A DNA stretch of 12,225 nucleotides from Planctomycetaceae bacterium (GTDB taxonomy: Bacteria > Planctomycetota > Planctomycetia > Pirellulales > Thermoguttaceae): NCBI GenBank assembly GCA_009776995.1, contig WRMR01000094.1:1-12225 (forward strand), in the 5' to 3' direction. A program made the position numbers and the translations under genes. This document shows, piece after piece, positions 6,181-12,225 of this stretch (position 1 is the stretch's first letter; every line of letters starts with the position of its first letter). The notes beneath the pieces are model-generated. The model did no database searches. It was not told the DNA's origin and worked only from the letters and a program-made list of their open reading frames with translations.

Positions 6181-7200
6181 ATGGCTATCAAAGTTGCAAT
6201 CAATGGTTTCGGTCGCATTGGCCGCCTCGTTTACCGTCGCATGGCCGAACGTCCCGACACATTTGACGTTGTCGCCATCAACGACCTAACCGACACAAAA
6301 ACACTTGCCACGCTGTTAAAATACGACTCAACACACCGTCGATTCAACGGCGTCGTCACCTGTGACGAAAACAGCCTTACGGTCAACGGCAAAAAAATCG
6401 CCGTGACCAAGGAAACCGACCCGTCCAAACTGCCGTGGAAAGATTTGGGTGCCGAAATCGTTCTCGAAAGTACCGGTCGCTTCACGACCGCCAAAACCGC
6501 CGACAAGCCGGGTTACGACAGCCATCTTGACGCTGGTGCCCGCAAGGTCGTCATCAGTGCTCCGGCCAAGGGTGACAACGTTTTCACCTGTGTCCTCGGG
6601 GTCAACGACGACAAGTTGACCAAAGACATGCACTGCGTCTCAAACGCCAGTTGCACGACGAACTGCCTCGCCCCGATCGCGAAGGTCATTTTCGAGAAAT
6701 TCGGCATTGTGAAAGGACTGATGACCACGATTCACTCCTACACGAATGACCAGGTTGTGTTGGACATCCCCTATAAAAACATTTACCGCGGTCGTGCTGC
6801 CGCGATCAACATGATCCCGACCACCACTGGTGCCGCCGAAGCCGTGGGACTTGTGATTCCCGAAGTCAAAGGCAAGCTGACCGGTTATGCACTCCGCGTC
6901 CCGACTCCGACCGGTTCGGTTGTCGATCTCGTCGTCGAAACCGCCAAGCCAGTGTCCGTCGATGCCGTCAACGCCGCCATGAAAGAAGCCGCCGAGGGCA
7001 AAATGAAGGGCATTCTTGATTACAATGAAGACCCGATTGTTCTCTGTGACATCATTGGCGACTCACATAGCTCGATTTTCGTACCCGAATGGACGAAAGT
7101 TGTCGGCGACAACATGGTTAAGGTTCTTTCCTGGTATGACAACGAAATGGGCTACAGTTGCCGTGCCGTTGACCTGATCGAGCGACTGGCAGGTATGTAA
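6181..7200 (+). CDS. gap: Glyceraldehyde-3-phosphate dehydrogenase, type I
   Basis: This enzyme oxidises glyceraldehyde-3-phosphate to 1,3-bisphosphoglycerate with phosphate and NAD+, in cytoplasmic glycolysis or gluconeogenesis. The 339-residue length is normal. The N-terminal Rossmann motif is INGFGRIGR (8-16). The segment INDL has Asp35 at the position that favours NAD over NADP. The active site is SNASCTTNCLAP with Cys158, and the general base is His185 in TTIHSYTNDQ. The substrate-binding and C-terminal signatures LRVPTPTGSV and SWYDNEMGYSCR are intact. An AGGAG (6167-6171) sits nine bases before the ATG at 6181, whereas an in-frame TTG at 6175 is too close to it. The gene appears monocistronic: own promoter upstream, terminator downstream. 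Confidence 0.98.
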   Translation: MAIKVAINGFGRIGRLVYRRMAERPDTFDVVAINDLTDTKTLATLLKYDSTHRRFNGVVTCDENSLTVNGKKIAVTKETDPSKLPWKDLGAEIVLESTGRFTTAKTADKPGYDSHLDAGARKVVISAPAKGDNVFTCVLGVNDDKLTKDMHCVSNASCTTNCLAPIAKVIFEKFGIVKGLMTTIHSYTNDQVVLDIPYKNIYRGRAAAINMIPTTTGAAEAVGLVIPEVKGKLTGYALRVPTPTGSVVDLVVETAKPVSVDAVNAAMKEAAEGKMKGILDYNEDPIVLCDIIGDSHSSIFVPEWTKVVGDNMVKVLSWYDNEMGYSCRAVDLIERLAGM

Positions 7201-7242
7201 TCCATTGATTTACGATTTACGTTTGCTTGAAACGTCGAGAAG

Positions 7243-7276
7243 AACGGTGGTTTCCATTCAGGAGCCGCCGTTTTTT
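7243..7276 (+). terminator. Rho-independent terminator of gap
   Basis: AACGGTGG (7243-7250) pairs with CCGCCGTT (7265-7272), 8 bp including one G-U, with a 14-base loop, and runs straight into TTTTTT (7271-7276). It lies 43 bases after the gap stop, a typical placement. Confidence 0.8.
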
Positions 7277-7313
7277 GATATATACTTTCGAACGCCATTT
7301 GGCTGGCATTAAT

Positions 7314-7389
7314 TTCGTGGCCTTTGTGTTAAAAAATTTCAACGCAAAGATCACAAAGGAGTACACAAAGCTCACAGGCAGAAATGCAA
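7314..7389. repeat. CACAAAG-rich intergenic repeat
   Basis: The stretch reads TTCGTGGCCTTTGTGTT (7314-7330), a short AT spacer, then AACGCAAAG and several further CAAAG units (near 7350, 7365 and 7385). CCTTTGTGTT and AACGCAAAG are partly self-complementary. Similar wording occurs at 4394-4412 and 4488-4497 and, more weakly, at 10723-10738, which suggests a dispersed intergenic repeat. The gap 7277-7542 holds no gene that I can support. Confidence 0.45.
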
Positions 7390-7542
7390 AGTCCATAGCG
7401 TTGTACGGTATAGATAACACCGATGAAACGTGATATTCTCAAGATCGATCAGCGTTGGTCAGTTCCAATTGTCATCAAAACCAATCAACTCAAATCCATT
7501 GCCACAAAACCGGAGTATTCCGCATTTCTCAACATTTTCACA

Positions 7543-7571
7543 TCGACACAACCCCAGATACATGGTATAAT
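7543..7571 (+). promoter_or_regulatory. Near-consensus promoter for the VanZ-like gene
   Basis: TCGACA (7543-7548, one mismatch to TTGACA), a spacer of exactly 17 bases, then a perfect TATAAT (7566-7571) with a TG one base upstream (extended -10). Transcription would begin near 7578, 36 bases before the ATG at 7614. This supports 7614 over the longer in-frame start at 7455, which would lie upstream of the promoter. Confidence 0.75.
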
Positions 7572-7613
7572 TTAACTAAACTCTTTGCGAATTGCAAAAT
7601 TATTGGGACATTT

Positions 7614-8024
7614 ATGAAAAGTTTTTTTCGTACACTGCTGTGGTTGATAGCGATTGCCTTTTGGTGCGCCAGTTTTTATCTCTTGCTTTCAAAATGTCCT
7701 TATACCGGTACAATTTCTGTCCCGTCGCATGGGGCGCATACGGTCTTGTTTTTCGGACTTGCGTTTATGACGACCTGCGCACAACAGCGGCCTAACATTG
7801 TTTTGACACTTGCCGCCCTGTATTTTTTCGGCGGGATGACCGAAGTGGCCCAACATTTCACACCGCCGCGCACCTGTGACCTGTTGGATTTTATGGAAGA
7901 CGTGATCGGTTCAACGGCTGGCGTGTTTGCGGTGTTTGCCTGTATGCCGTTATTCAGAAAGATTTTACGTCTTTGGCAGGGACGATTCACTCGCAGTCAA
8001 GCGGCTGTGTCTCATGTTTCCTGA
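7614..8024 (+). CDS. VanZ-like small membrane protein
   Basis: The predicted protein has 136 residues with an N-terminal hydrophobic helix (about 5-25) and three further hydrophobic stretches (about 42-56, 62-76, 100-116). The VanZ-type pattern is visible: His39/His42 early (SHGAHTVLFFGLAF), then GGMTEVAQHFTPPRTCDLLD with Glu77, Gln80, Arg86 and Asp89/Asp92, then a glycine pair (IGSTAG). VanZ itself gives low-level teicoplanin resistance in enterococcal Tn1546, but most family members are small uncharacterised membrane proteins, so no resistance role should be read into this one. The start at 7614 is supported by TTGGGACA just upstream and by the promoter. It seems to be a single-gene unit. 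Confidence 0.7.
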   Translation: MKSFFRTLLWLIAIAFWCASFYLLLSKCPYTGTISVPSHGAHTVLFFGLAFMTTCAQQRPNIVLTLAALYFFGGMTEVAQHFTPPRTCDLLDFMEDVIGSTAGVFAVFACMPLFRKILRLWQGRFTRSQAAVSHVS

Positions 8025-8547
8025 AAAATGACGTCCTCATCCCAATTTACGGACGAGACACTTTTTTGTTGTCATAGCACCCCATCCGACCTCACTTTGG
8101 ACCATAAGAAATCATGGTTGAGTGCGGGTGTAGTAAAAAATTGCCAAGTGTTCAGGAACTGGTGTGCAATTGAGAAAAATTGGGGGGGCAATCCAAGGGC
8201 GAACATGTTATGGTTCCTTGGAAATTCTTTCTATGGAAATCAAGGAGGATAGTCATGTTTGCCCCCAAACAAACCAACCCCGAACTTCACAAGCATGGCA
8301 CATGCCCCTTTACCATCGTTGCAAGGTACGGCGAGGTGACATTTCAACGCCAACGACTTTTTCACCCGACCAAGAAAAAGAAGACAACCCTCTTTCCCTC
8401 GGCCATTGCCTGAAAGACCATTGGCGCCAACGTTGTCGTTGTATCTGTCCGTTTTGAATGAGGCATGTCAGGTAAAAATGCCCAACAACACAGGAATTTT
8501 CACGGTTGTAGTCAACATCAAATTTTTGCAGGAGATGCCCATAGTCA
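8025..8547. other. Gap of about 520 bases without a confident gene
   Basis: It separates the end of the VanZ-like gene from the convergent YhaM-like gene. Several frames of 60-97 codons cross it in both directions, and none shows a domain I recognise. The one feature with translation signals is the small ORF at 8255-8413. A weak inverted repeat CGTCC/GGACG (8032-8055) followed by TTTTTT at 8062-8067 might help terminate the VanZ transcript, but the T run is too far from the stem. CCAAGG/CCTTGG (8193-8222 region) and TTGGCGCCAA (8421-8430) are small palindromes. Confidence 0.4.
8255..8413 (+). CDS. Small ORF with strong Shine-Dalgarno, possible gene remnant
   Basis: AAGGAGG (8242-8248) lies six bases before the ATG at 8255, an excellent ribosome-binding site. 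The frame encodes 52 residues: a His/Cys-containing start (HKHGTCPFTIVARYGEVTF), then a basic stretch including four Lys in a row, ending LFPSAIA at a TGA (8411-8413). The same frame continues for 15 more codons to a second TGA at 8459-8461. The wording loosely resembles the N-terminal part of some transposases, so it may be a decayed insertion sequence; I cannot assign a family. A genuine small protein is the alternative. Confidence 0.3.
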   Translation: MFAPKQTNPELHKHGTCPFTIVARYGEVTFQRQRLFHPTKKKKTTLFPSAIA

Positions 8548-9516
8548 CTAACCACTCATCTTGCCTTTATACAGTTTGCGTTCGATAACGGGGATGTAGT
8601 TTGTCCAGGAATTACCTGCATTGGGGTCTTCGAACATGTATTTTTCAAACTCGTACACTTTCGAGTCGAGCGAGTCCAGGAAATGCAATGTCATCGCCTC
8701 CAGAGTCATCGGCAGTTTCGGACTGCCGTTGGCGTACGTTCCGTGGTGGCTGACAATCAGGTGCTTGAGCAGCATGGCGGTTTTCGTGTCGAATTTTTCG
8801 GCGGTCAGGTTTTCGGACTCGCGGATTTTTTCGCAAAGCATCTCCAGTGCAATGACCGGATGGCCGAGCATCTGGCCTTCGTCGGTGTAACTGAACTCGC
8901 CCTGGCCGGTCAGTTCAACAGTCTTGCCGATGTCATGCAGGAAAACCCCGGTCAACAACAGATCGTCGTCGAGCATCGGGTAGAGCGGCAGGATGCGTTT
9001 CGCCGTTTCGAGCATCGTGACCGTGTGTTCGAGCAGACCGCCTTCGTAGGCGTGGTGCAATTTGATGCCCGCCGGAACACGGCAGAATTTTTCCATGAAC
9101 GTTTCATCAATGAGAAAGCAATCGACCAGATTGACCAGTGCCGGGTTGGTCACGTCTCGCAAAATTTCGATGAGTCGCCCGCGTAATTTCTGGCGATCGA
9201 CCTGTACGGATTTTTTGAAATCGTCCGGGTTGATTTCCGACGCGGCGACCGGCATGACCGATTTGCCGATGACCTGCAACGCGCCCTGGAATTTTTGCGT
9301 CATGCCTTCGAGCCGCACGTAATCGCCCGTCGCAAAAGCCTGAAATTGCTCTTCGGTTGCGTTCCAGATACGCACACCGACCGAACCGGTCCGGTCGGAA
9401 ATGGTCATCTGGATATAAAACACGCCGTTCTTGTTCGGTCGCAGTTGTTTCTCCGTGACAAGATAAATCTCATCGACCGGTTCATTGTCTTTCAGTTGGT
9501 TGATGTATTTTCGCAT
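8548..9516 (-). CDS. YhaM-type 3'-5' exoribonuclease (OB-fold plus HD domain)
   Basis: The 322-residue protein has the two-part plan of Bacillus YhaM, which degrades RNA and single-stranded DNA from the 3' end using metal ions. Residues about 15-90 form an OB-fold nucleic-acid-binding domain (FYIQMTISDRTGSVGVRIW, then GDYVRLEGMTQKFQGALQV). From about 150 an HD hydrolase domain follows: LHHAYEGGLLEHT (His155, His164), GVFLHDIGK with the His194-Asp195 pair, LGHP with His219, LIVSHHG with His257/His258, and LHFLDSLDSKV with Asp281. All expected metal ligands seem present. The length matches the family (about 310-330). The start at 9516 has only a weak Shine-Dalgarno. It converges on the VanZ-like gene and stands alone. 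A sugar- or nucleotide-phosphohydrolase role is less likely because of the OB-fold. Confidence 0.85.
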   Translation of the reverse strand: MRKYINQLKDNEPVDEIYLVTEKQLRPNKNGVFYIQMTISDRTGSVGVRIWNATEEQFQAFATGDYVRLEGMTQKFQGALQVIGKSVMPVAASEINPDDFKKSVQVDRQKLRGRLIEILRDVTNPALVNLVDCFLIDETFMEKFCRVPAGIKLHHAYEGGLLEHTVTMLETAKRILPLYPMLDDDLLLTGVFLHDIGKTVELTGQGEFSYTDEGQMLGHPVIALEMLCEKIRESENLTAEKFDTKTAMLLKHLIVSHHGTYANGSPKLPMTLEAMTLHFLDSLDSKVYEFEKYMFEDPNAGNSWTNYIPVIERKLYKGKMSG

Positions 9517-9702
9517 ATTGAGATTGTGTGTTTGGGGAAAACCGGAACCGCAACCGTTGAGTCGCGGTCATTCCACGTCAAAACACTCTTTTTACCTGAT
9601 TTTCCGAACAAAGCAACCACTGGAGCCAAAAAGGACTCGCGCAAAAAAAATGGTCACTTGTATCATTTCAACCAAGGGTTTGCGAAAAATTGGTATTTTC
9701 GG

Positions 9703-9729
9703 AATCTGGTTATCCATTTTACTCCAGTT
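9703..9729. repeat. Left terminal inverted repeat of the insertion sequence
   Basis: Perfect 27-base reverse-complement match to 10684-10710. It begins AATCTGGTTATCC on the plus strand. It overlaps the last codon and stop of the second transposase frame (9728). Confidence 0.9.
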
Positions 9730-10659
9730 AAAATAATTGGTTTTCATCGATTTTTCCGCCGATAATTTGCTCGTAGGTGACGGGATCGACCTGGACGGCT
9801 TGTTGGAGGAGTCGGTAAAACAGTTTGCCGCGCGATTTCGACATGCGGCGGTTAAAACGGAAAGTGAATTCATCCAAATAGTAATCCAAATGAGCATGAC
9901 CAATCGCCCCTTGATGCGTTCCAAGCAGCCAACGCTTCAACAACGACGCCACCTGATGAACATGCGGCAACAAATGTTCGCCGGGTGTTTGTTGCCGTTG
10001 AACCTGGCGATCATGGGTGTATCCCGCCAAATCGCAATAGGCCGGCCATCCATCGGTGCAGACCACGCTGCCCGGTTCGATCATCTCCGCGATGAATTCA
10101 CATGCAAGGTTTCACGACTCGCATCGGGAATTTGTTTCATGCGAATGCGACCGATCTTTTTTCCCGTGATTTCCACGGCGACGGCAAGCAATGCCTTGTG
10201 TCCCTTCTGACGACCGATCACGCCGTGCTCTTCACTTCCCCAAAACGTTTCATTCACCTCGACGGTTCCCTGCAAGCGATCACGACTGGGTCGAATCATG
10301 GCACGCCGAAGTTGATGCAGCCACGTCCACGCCGTCGAGTAACTTCCCAAGCCCAACTCCTGTTGCAAACGGACGGCACTGGCTCCGTGTTTGCGACTGG
10401 TGACATGCCACACAGCCCGAAACCACATCGTCAGCGGCTTGTGCGTGTCGTGAAAAATCGTGCCTGCGGTGACCGTCGTTTGATGCTGGCATTGACAACA
10501 CACCAAACGATCACGAGTTGCCTTCCAATTTCCATGAGCCGGGCATCGCGGACAGACAAATCCGTCCGGCCAACGCAACCGAAAAAGGTAGGCTTTGCAG
10601 GCTTCCTCCGTGGCAAATTGCTTTTCCAATTCCATAACATTTCGCGGGTATTCTTCCAT
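9728..10659 (-). pseudogene. IS1595-family transposase, frameshifted and lacking the first catalytic Asp
   Basis: Two frames together cover a full ISXO2-like transposase of about 310 residues. The first (10659-10081, 192 residues) has a zinc ribbon (Cys36, Cys39, Cys54/55, Cys57), a helix-turn-helix-like segment and the start of the RNase H-like catalytic core. The second (10084-9728, 118 residues) has VCTDGWPAY with the second Asp, HQVASLLKRWLLGTHQG, and LDEFTFRFNRR at the end of the core. The switch falls near 10085-10102, where CATGTGAATTC reads through to the second frame if two bases (TG) are removed. The expected first Asp of 'VEVDET' is Asn136 (codon AAT). The frames touch as ATGA (10081-10084), so a separate second polypeptide is conceivable, but the Asn change argues for an inactive copy. 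Confidence 0.85.
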
Positions 10660-10665
10660 ACCCGC
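10644..10665 (-). promoter_or_regulatory. Hairpin enclosing the transposase start codon
   Basis: GCGGGTAT (10644-10651) and ATACCCGC (10658-10665) form a perfect 8-bp stem with a 6-base loop. The start ATG (10657-10659) has its A and T in the stem and its G in the loop. In several insertion sequences a hairpin over the start region limits transposase synthesis from read-through transcripts; the same role is likely here but is an inference. Confidence 0.55.
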
Positions 10666-10683
10666 TCATTTTAACATAAATTC

Positions 10684-10710
10684 AACTGGAGTAAAATGGA
10701 TAACCAGATT
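10684..10710. repeat. Right terminal inverted repeat of the insertion sequence
   Basis: Perfect partner of 9703-9729, ending GGATAACCAGATT on the plus strand. It lies 24 bases upstream of the transposase start codon. Confidence 0.9.
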
Positions 10711-10740
10711 ATCGGAATAAATCCGTGTGGTTCCGTGGAA

Positions 10741-10827
10741 TCATGGTTTGCTTCCCGCAGGGTTGCATCGCTCGGTGGAAAGCACAACGCCAGAAAAAAT
10801 ATTCGCATTGCTCATCAGGATTTGCAT
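10741..10827 (-). CDS. 28-codon ORF directly behind hemA, possible gene remnant
   Basis: The ORF starts 13 bases after the hemA stop. GGGAGGTGG lies five bases before its ATG, one of the best Shine-Dalgarno sites in the window. The product (MQILMSNANIFSGVVLSTER continuing CNPAGSKP) has no recognisable domain. The insertion sequence lies 33 bases beyond its stop. It may be the leftover start of a gene once following hemA in the same transcript, lost by deletion, or a chance ORF. Confidence 0.3.
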   Translation of the reverse strand: MQILMSNANIFSGVVLSTERCNPAGSKP

Positions 10828-10840
10828 GGCTTCCACCTCC

Positions 10841-12112
10841 CTAATCTTTCAACCGGAACAGTTGCGCCAGTGCGTCGAGCAACATACCCGGAACGCCGTG
10901 TTTGGCTTCGTCACGCAGGGATTCGAGTGGAGGGTGGAGCAGTTTGTTGATCAACCGTTCGAAGGCGTAACGCACTTCGGCTTGTTCCTCTTCGGTCAGG
11001 TTTGGCATTTTGTTGAAGAGTCTTGCGAGTTCCACATTCTTGATTTCACTCCAACCGGCCTGCAATTGGCGGATCACGTCGCCTGTCGCACGGTGACGCA
11101 TCTCACGCAAAAAGCGGCCGCTTTCCTGTTTGATGATTCGATTTGCCCTGGGCAGTTCACGATTGCGGCTCACCCGGTTGTGTTCGCAGGCTTCTTTCAG
11201 GTCGTCGATGGCATAGAGAAAAACGCCGTCCCGTTTGCCGATAGCCGGGTCGAAATCACGCGGCACAGCCAAATCAAGCACAAAGAGCGGCTTGCCTTTT
11301 CGCAACGGCTCGACGGCAAGATAATCATCAAGCCGCACGACAGGTTCGGATGCTCCTGTCGCGCTGACGACAAGATCGGCCCCGGCCAGGCGTTGCACAC
11401 GATTCTCCCAGAGATCGGTTTGACCCTGCCATTGCCGGGCAAGGGCTTCGGCACGGTCGCGGTTGCGGTTGATGACGATGACCATTTTGGCTCCGTGACC
11501 GGTCAGGTAACGCAAGGTTTCATCGGCCATTTCTCCCGCACCGAGTACGAGTGTCTTTTTGTCGTCGAGTTGCTCGAAAATCTGCAAAGCAAAATCAACC
11601 ACGGCGACGCTTGGAATGCTGACCCGCCGTTGATGAATTTCGGTTTCCGCGACGATTCGCTTGGCCGTTTTCAACGACGCCTGGAACAGACCGTGCATGA
11701 TCGGGCCGGTCGTACCCGCCTCGTCGGCGAGTTGATACGCCGCCTTGACCTGCGAGAGAACCTGCGGTTCGCCGACGACCATGCTGTCGAGGCTTCCGGC
11801 CACTTCAAACAGGTGCGAAACCACATCGTCGTCGTGCAGTTGCGTCAGTGCGTGTTGCAGGGTTTCCACTGGAATGTTTTTCACCTCACACAGGAAGCGG
11901 CATATCTGTGGGGCATCGGGAATCGTCCCGTTTTCCGACGCAACGTACAGTTCCGTCCGGTTGCAGGTCGAAAGTAACACGGCCTCGTATTGCGCATGAT
12001 ACTTCGCCCAGATATGCAAAGCCACCACAACTTGTTCCGGCGAAAAGGCAAGCTGTTCCCGCAGGGTGATGTCCGCCGATTTATGATTGCATCCGATCAT
12101 CGTCAGTCTCAT
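10841..12112 (-). CDS. hemA: Glutamyl-tRNA reductase
   Basis: HemA reduces glutamyl-tRNA(Glu) with NADPH to glutamate-1-semialdehyde, the first committed step of the C5 pathway to haem and other tetrapyrroles. The 423-residue length is normal. The catalytic domain has the start MRLTMIGCNHKSADI and LLSTCNRTELY with nucleophile Cys50, plus MVVGEPQVLSQVK (111-123). SIPSVAVVDFA (165-175) leads to the NADPH-binding domain with VLGAGEMADETL (189-200) and LVVSATGASEP; the C-terminal dimerisation helices follow (RFLREMRHRATGDVIRQL, then a terminal stretch ending QLFRLKD). The ATG at 12112 has AGAGGTGG just upstream; an in-frame TTG at 12139 is less likely. A frame upstream ends in an ATGA overlap with this start. 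In many planctomycetes and other bacteria a cytochrome c assembly gene precedes hemA; the window ends too soon to tell. Confidence 0.97.
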   Translation of the reverse strand: MRLTMIGCNHKSADITLREQLAFSPEQVVVALHIWAKYHAQYEAVLLSTCNRTELYVASENGTIPDAPQICRFLCEVKNIPVETLQHALTQLHDDDVVSHLFEVAGSLDSMVVGEPQVLSQVKAAYQLADEAGTTGPIMHGLFQASLKTAKRIVAETEIHQRRVSIPSVAVVDFALQIFEQLDDKKTLVLGAGEMADETLRYLTGHGAKMVIVINRNRDRAEALARQWQGQTDLWENRVQRLAGADLVVSATGASEPVVRLDDYLAVEPLRKGKPLFVLDLAVPRDFDPAIGKRDGVFLYAIDDLKEACEHNRVSRNRELPRANRIIKQESGRFLREMRHRATGDVIRQLQAGWSEIKNVELARLFNKMPNLTEEEQAEVRYAFERLINKLLHPPLESLRDEAKHGVPGMLLDALAQLFRLKD

Positions 12113-12225
12113 GGCACCACCTCTGGCAACGTGACGCAAGAAACAGCAGATGGGAACAAGAACAGCAGCCGGGAACGCAGTTCGCCGCAGGTGACCGGAG
12201 TGACCGGAGTGACCGGAGAGGGCGG
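12109..12225 (-). CDS. Possible end of an upstream gene overlapping hemA (partial)
   Basis: A minus frame is open from the window edge and ends in a TGA (12109-12111) that overlaps the hemA ATG as ATGA, the usual form of translational coupling. The 38 visible residues include PVT three times, from a 9-base tandem repeat, then a hydrophobic stretch (RLLFLFPSAVSCV). All three minus frames are open here, so this is weak; the overlap is the main argument. Confidence 0.25.
   Translation of the reverse strand, partial: PPSPVTPVTPVTCGELRSRLLFLFPSAVSCVTLPEVVP
12191..12217. repeat. Three perfect tandem copies of GTGACCGGA
   Basis: The 9-base unit occurs at 12191-12199, 12200-12208 and 12209-12217 with no mismatch. 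Being a multiple of three, it keeps frame in any reading (for example Pro-Val-Thr on the minus strand). It lies about 80 bases upstream of hemA. Confidence 0.85.

Larger units (their letters stand above)
9706..10707 (-). mobile_element. IS1595-family (ISXO2-like) insertion sequence
   Basis: Inverted repeats of 27 bases match perfectly at 9703-9729 and 10684-10710. The outer three bases on each side are probably flanking DNA. Inside these lie 24-bp ends, starting CTGGTTATCCATTTTACTCC, that bound about 1002 bp. The flanks are near-identical direct repeats of 11 bases, ATTTTCGGAAT (9695-9705) and ATTATCGGAAT (10708-10718), one mismatch. The family usually makes 8-bp duplications, so the exact boundary is tentative. 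The single transposase reading region is on the minus strand and is broken. The element sits in the gap between hemA and the YhaM-like gene and interrupts no recognisable gene. Confidence 0.85.

Noticed and set aside
7455..7613. N-terminal extension of the VanZ-like gene from an upstream start
   Set aside because: The first 53 residues are hydrophilic and unlike the family, and the near-consensus promoter at 7543-7571 lies inside this stretch; the ATG at 7614 fits promoter and membrane topology.
8032..8067. Terminator after the VanZ-like gene
   Set aside because: Only a 5-bp stem (CGTCC/GGACG), and the T run starts six bases away from it.
8310..8555. 81-codon minus-strand ORF overlapping the end of the YhaM-like gene
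   Set aside because: No ribosome-binding site, no domain, and it overlaps a better small ORF on the other strand.
10727..11977. 416-codon plus-strand frame
   Set aside because: It is antisense to hemA, whose motifs are unmistakable.
1..12225. CRISPR array, tRNA, rRNA or riboswitch
   Set aside because: I found no regularly spaced repeats, no cloverleaf-like sequence and no recognisable riboswitch core in the gaps; the tandem repeat at 12191-12217 has no spacers.

Overview
The window looks like a chromosomal segment of a planctomycete (Planctomycetota). The main reasons are the minus-strand order rplY, pth, rpsF, ssb, rplI, the long basic N-terminal extension on ribosomal protein L9, and the IS1595/ISXO2-like transposase type. 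The assignment is an inference from gene order and protein character; no marker gene in the window fixes the genus. Coding density is moderate, and several gene-free gaps of 300-600 bases hold structured, repeat-like DNA.

Layout. Positions 1-1116 (minus): the N-terminal 372 residues of a PLP enzyme of the alpha-oxoamine synthase (KBL/BioF) group, running off the left edge. Positions 1117-1728: gene-free, with a 263-bp element bounded by about 27-bp inverted repeats (MITE-like). Positions 1729-2772 (plus): a membrane-anchored TPR protein that converges on the next cluster. Positions 2798-5719 (minus): rplY, pth, rpsF, ssb and rplI, a translation and single-strand-DNA-binding cluster. It lacks the rpsR gene often found between ssb and rplI, and carries palindromic elements in two of its gaps. 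Positions 5720-6180: divergent control region with a promoter for rplY and one for gap. Positions 6181-7200 (plus): gap (GAPDH), followed by an intrinsic terminator. Positions 7614-8024 (plus): a small VanZ-like membrane protein behind an almost consensus promoter. Positions 8025-8547: no confident gene, but one 52-codon ORF with a strong Shine-Dalgarno sequence. Positions 8548-9516 (minus): an OB-fold plus HD-domain nuclease of the YhaM type. Positions 9706-10707: an IS1595-family insertion sequence with a broken transposase. Positions 10841-12112 (minus): hemA, which begins tetrapyrrole synthesis from glutamyl-tRNA. An upstream reading frame may overlap the hemA start by four bases at the right edge.

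Functionally this is mostly housekeeping: ribosome (L25, S6, L9), peptidyl-tRNA recycling (Pth), DNA replication (SSB), glycolysis (GAPDH), RNA turnover (YhaM-like) and haem synthesis (HemA). I see no defence system, CRISPR array, biosynthetic cluster or RNA gene. The parts that deserve a second look are the MITE-like element, the acidic insertion in the PLP enzyme, the insertion sequence (frameshift, missing catalytic Asp, start codon buried in a hairpin), a three-armed hairpin in front of rplI, and two short ORFs with strong ribosome-binding sites.
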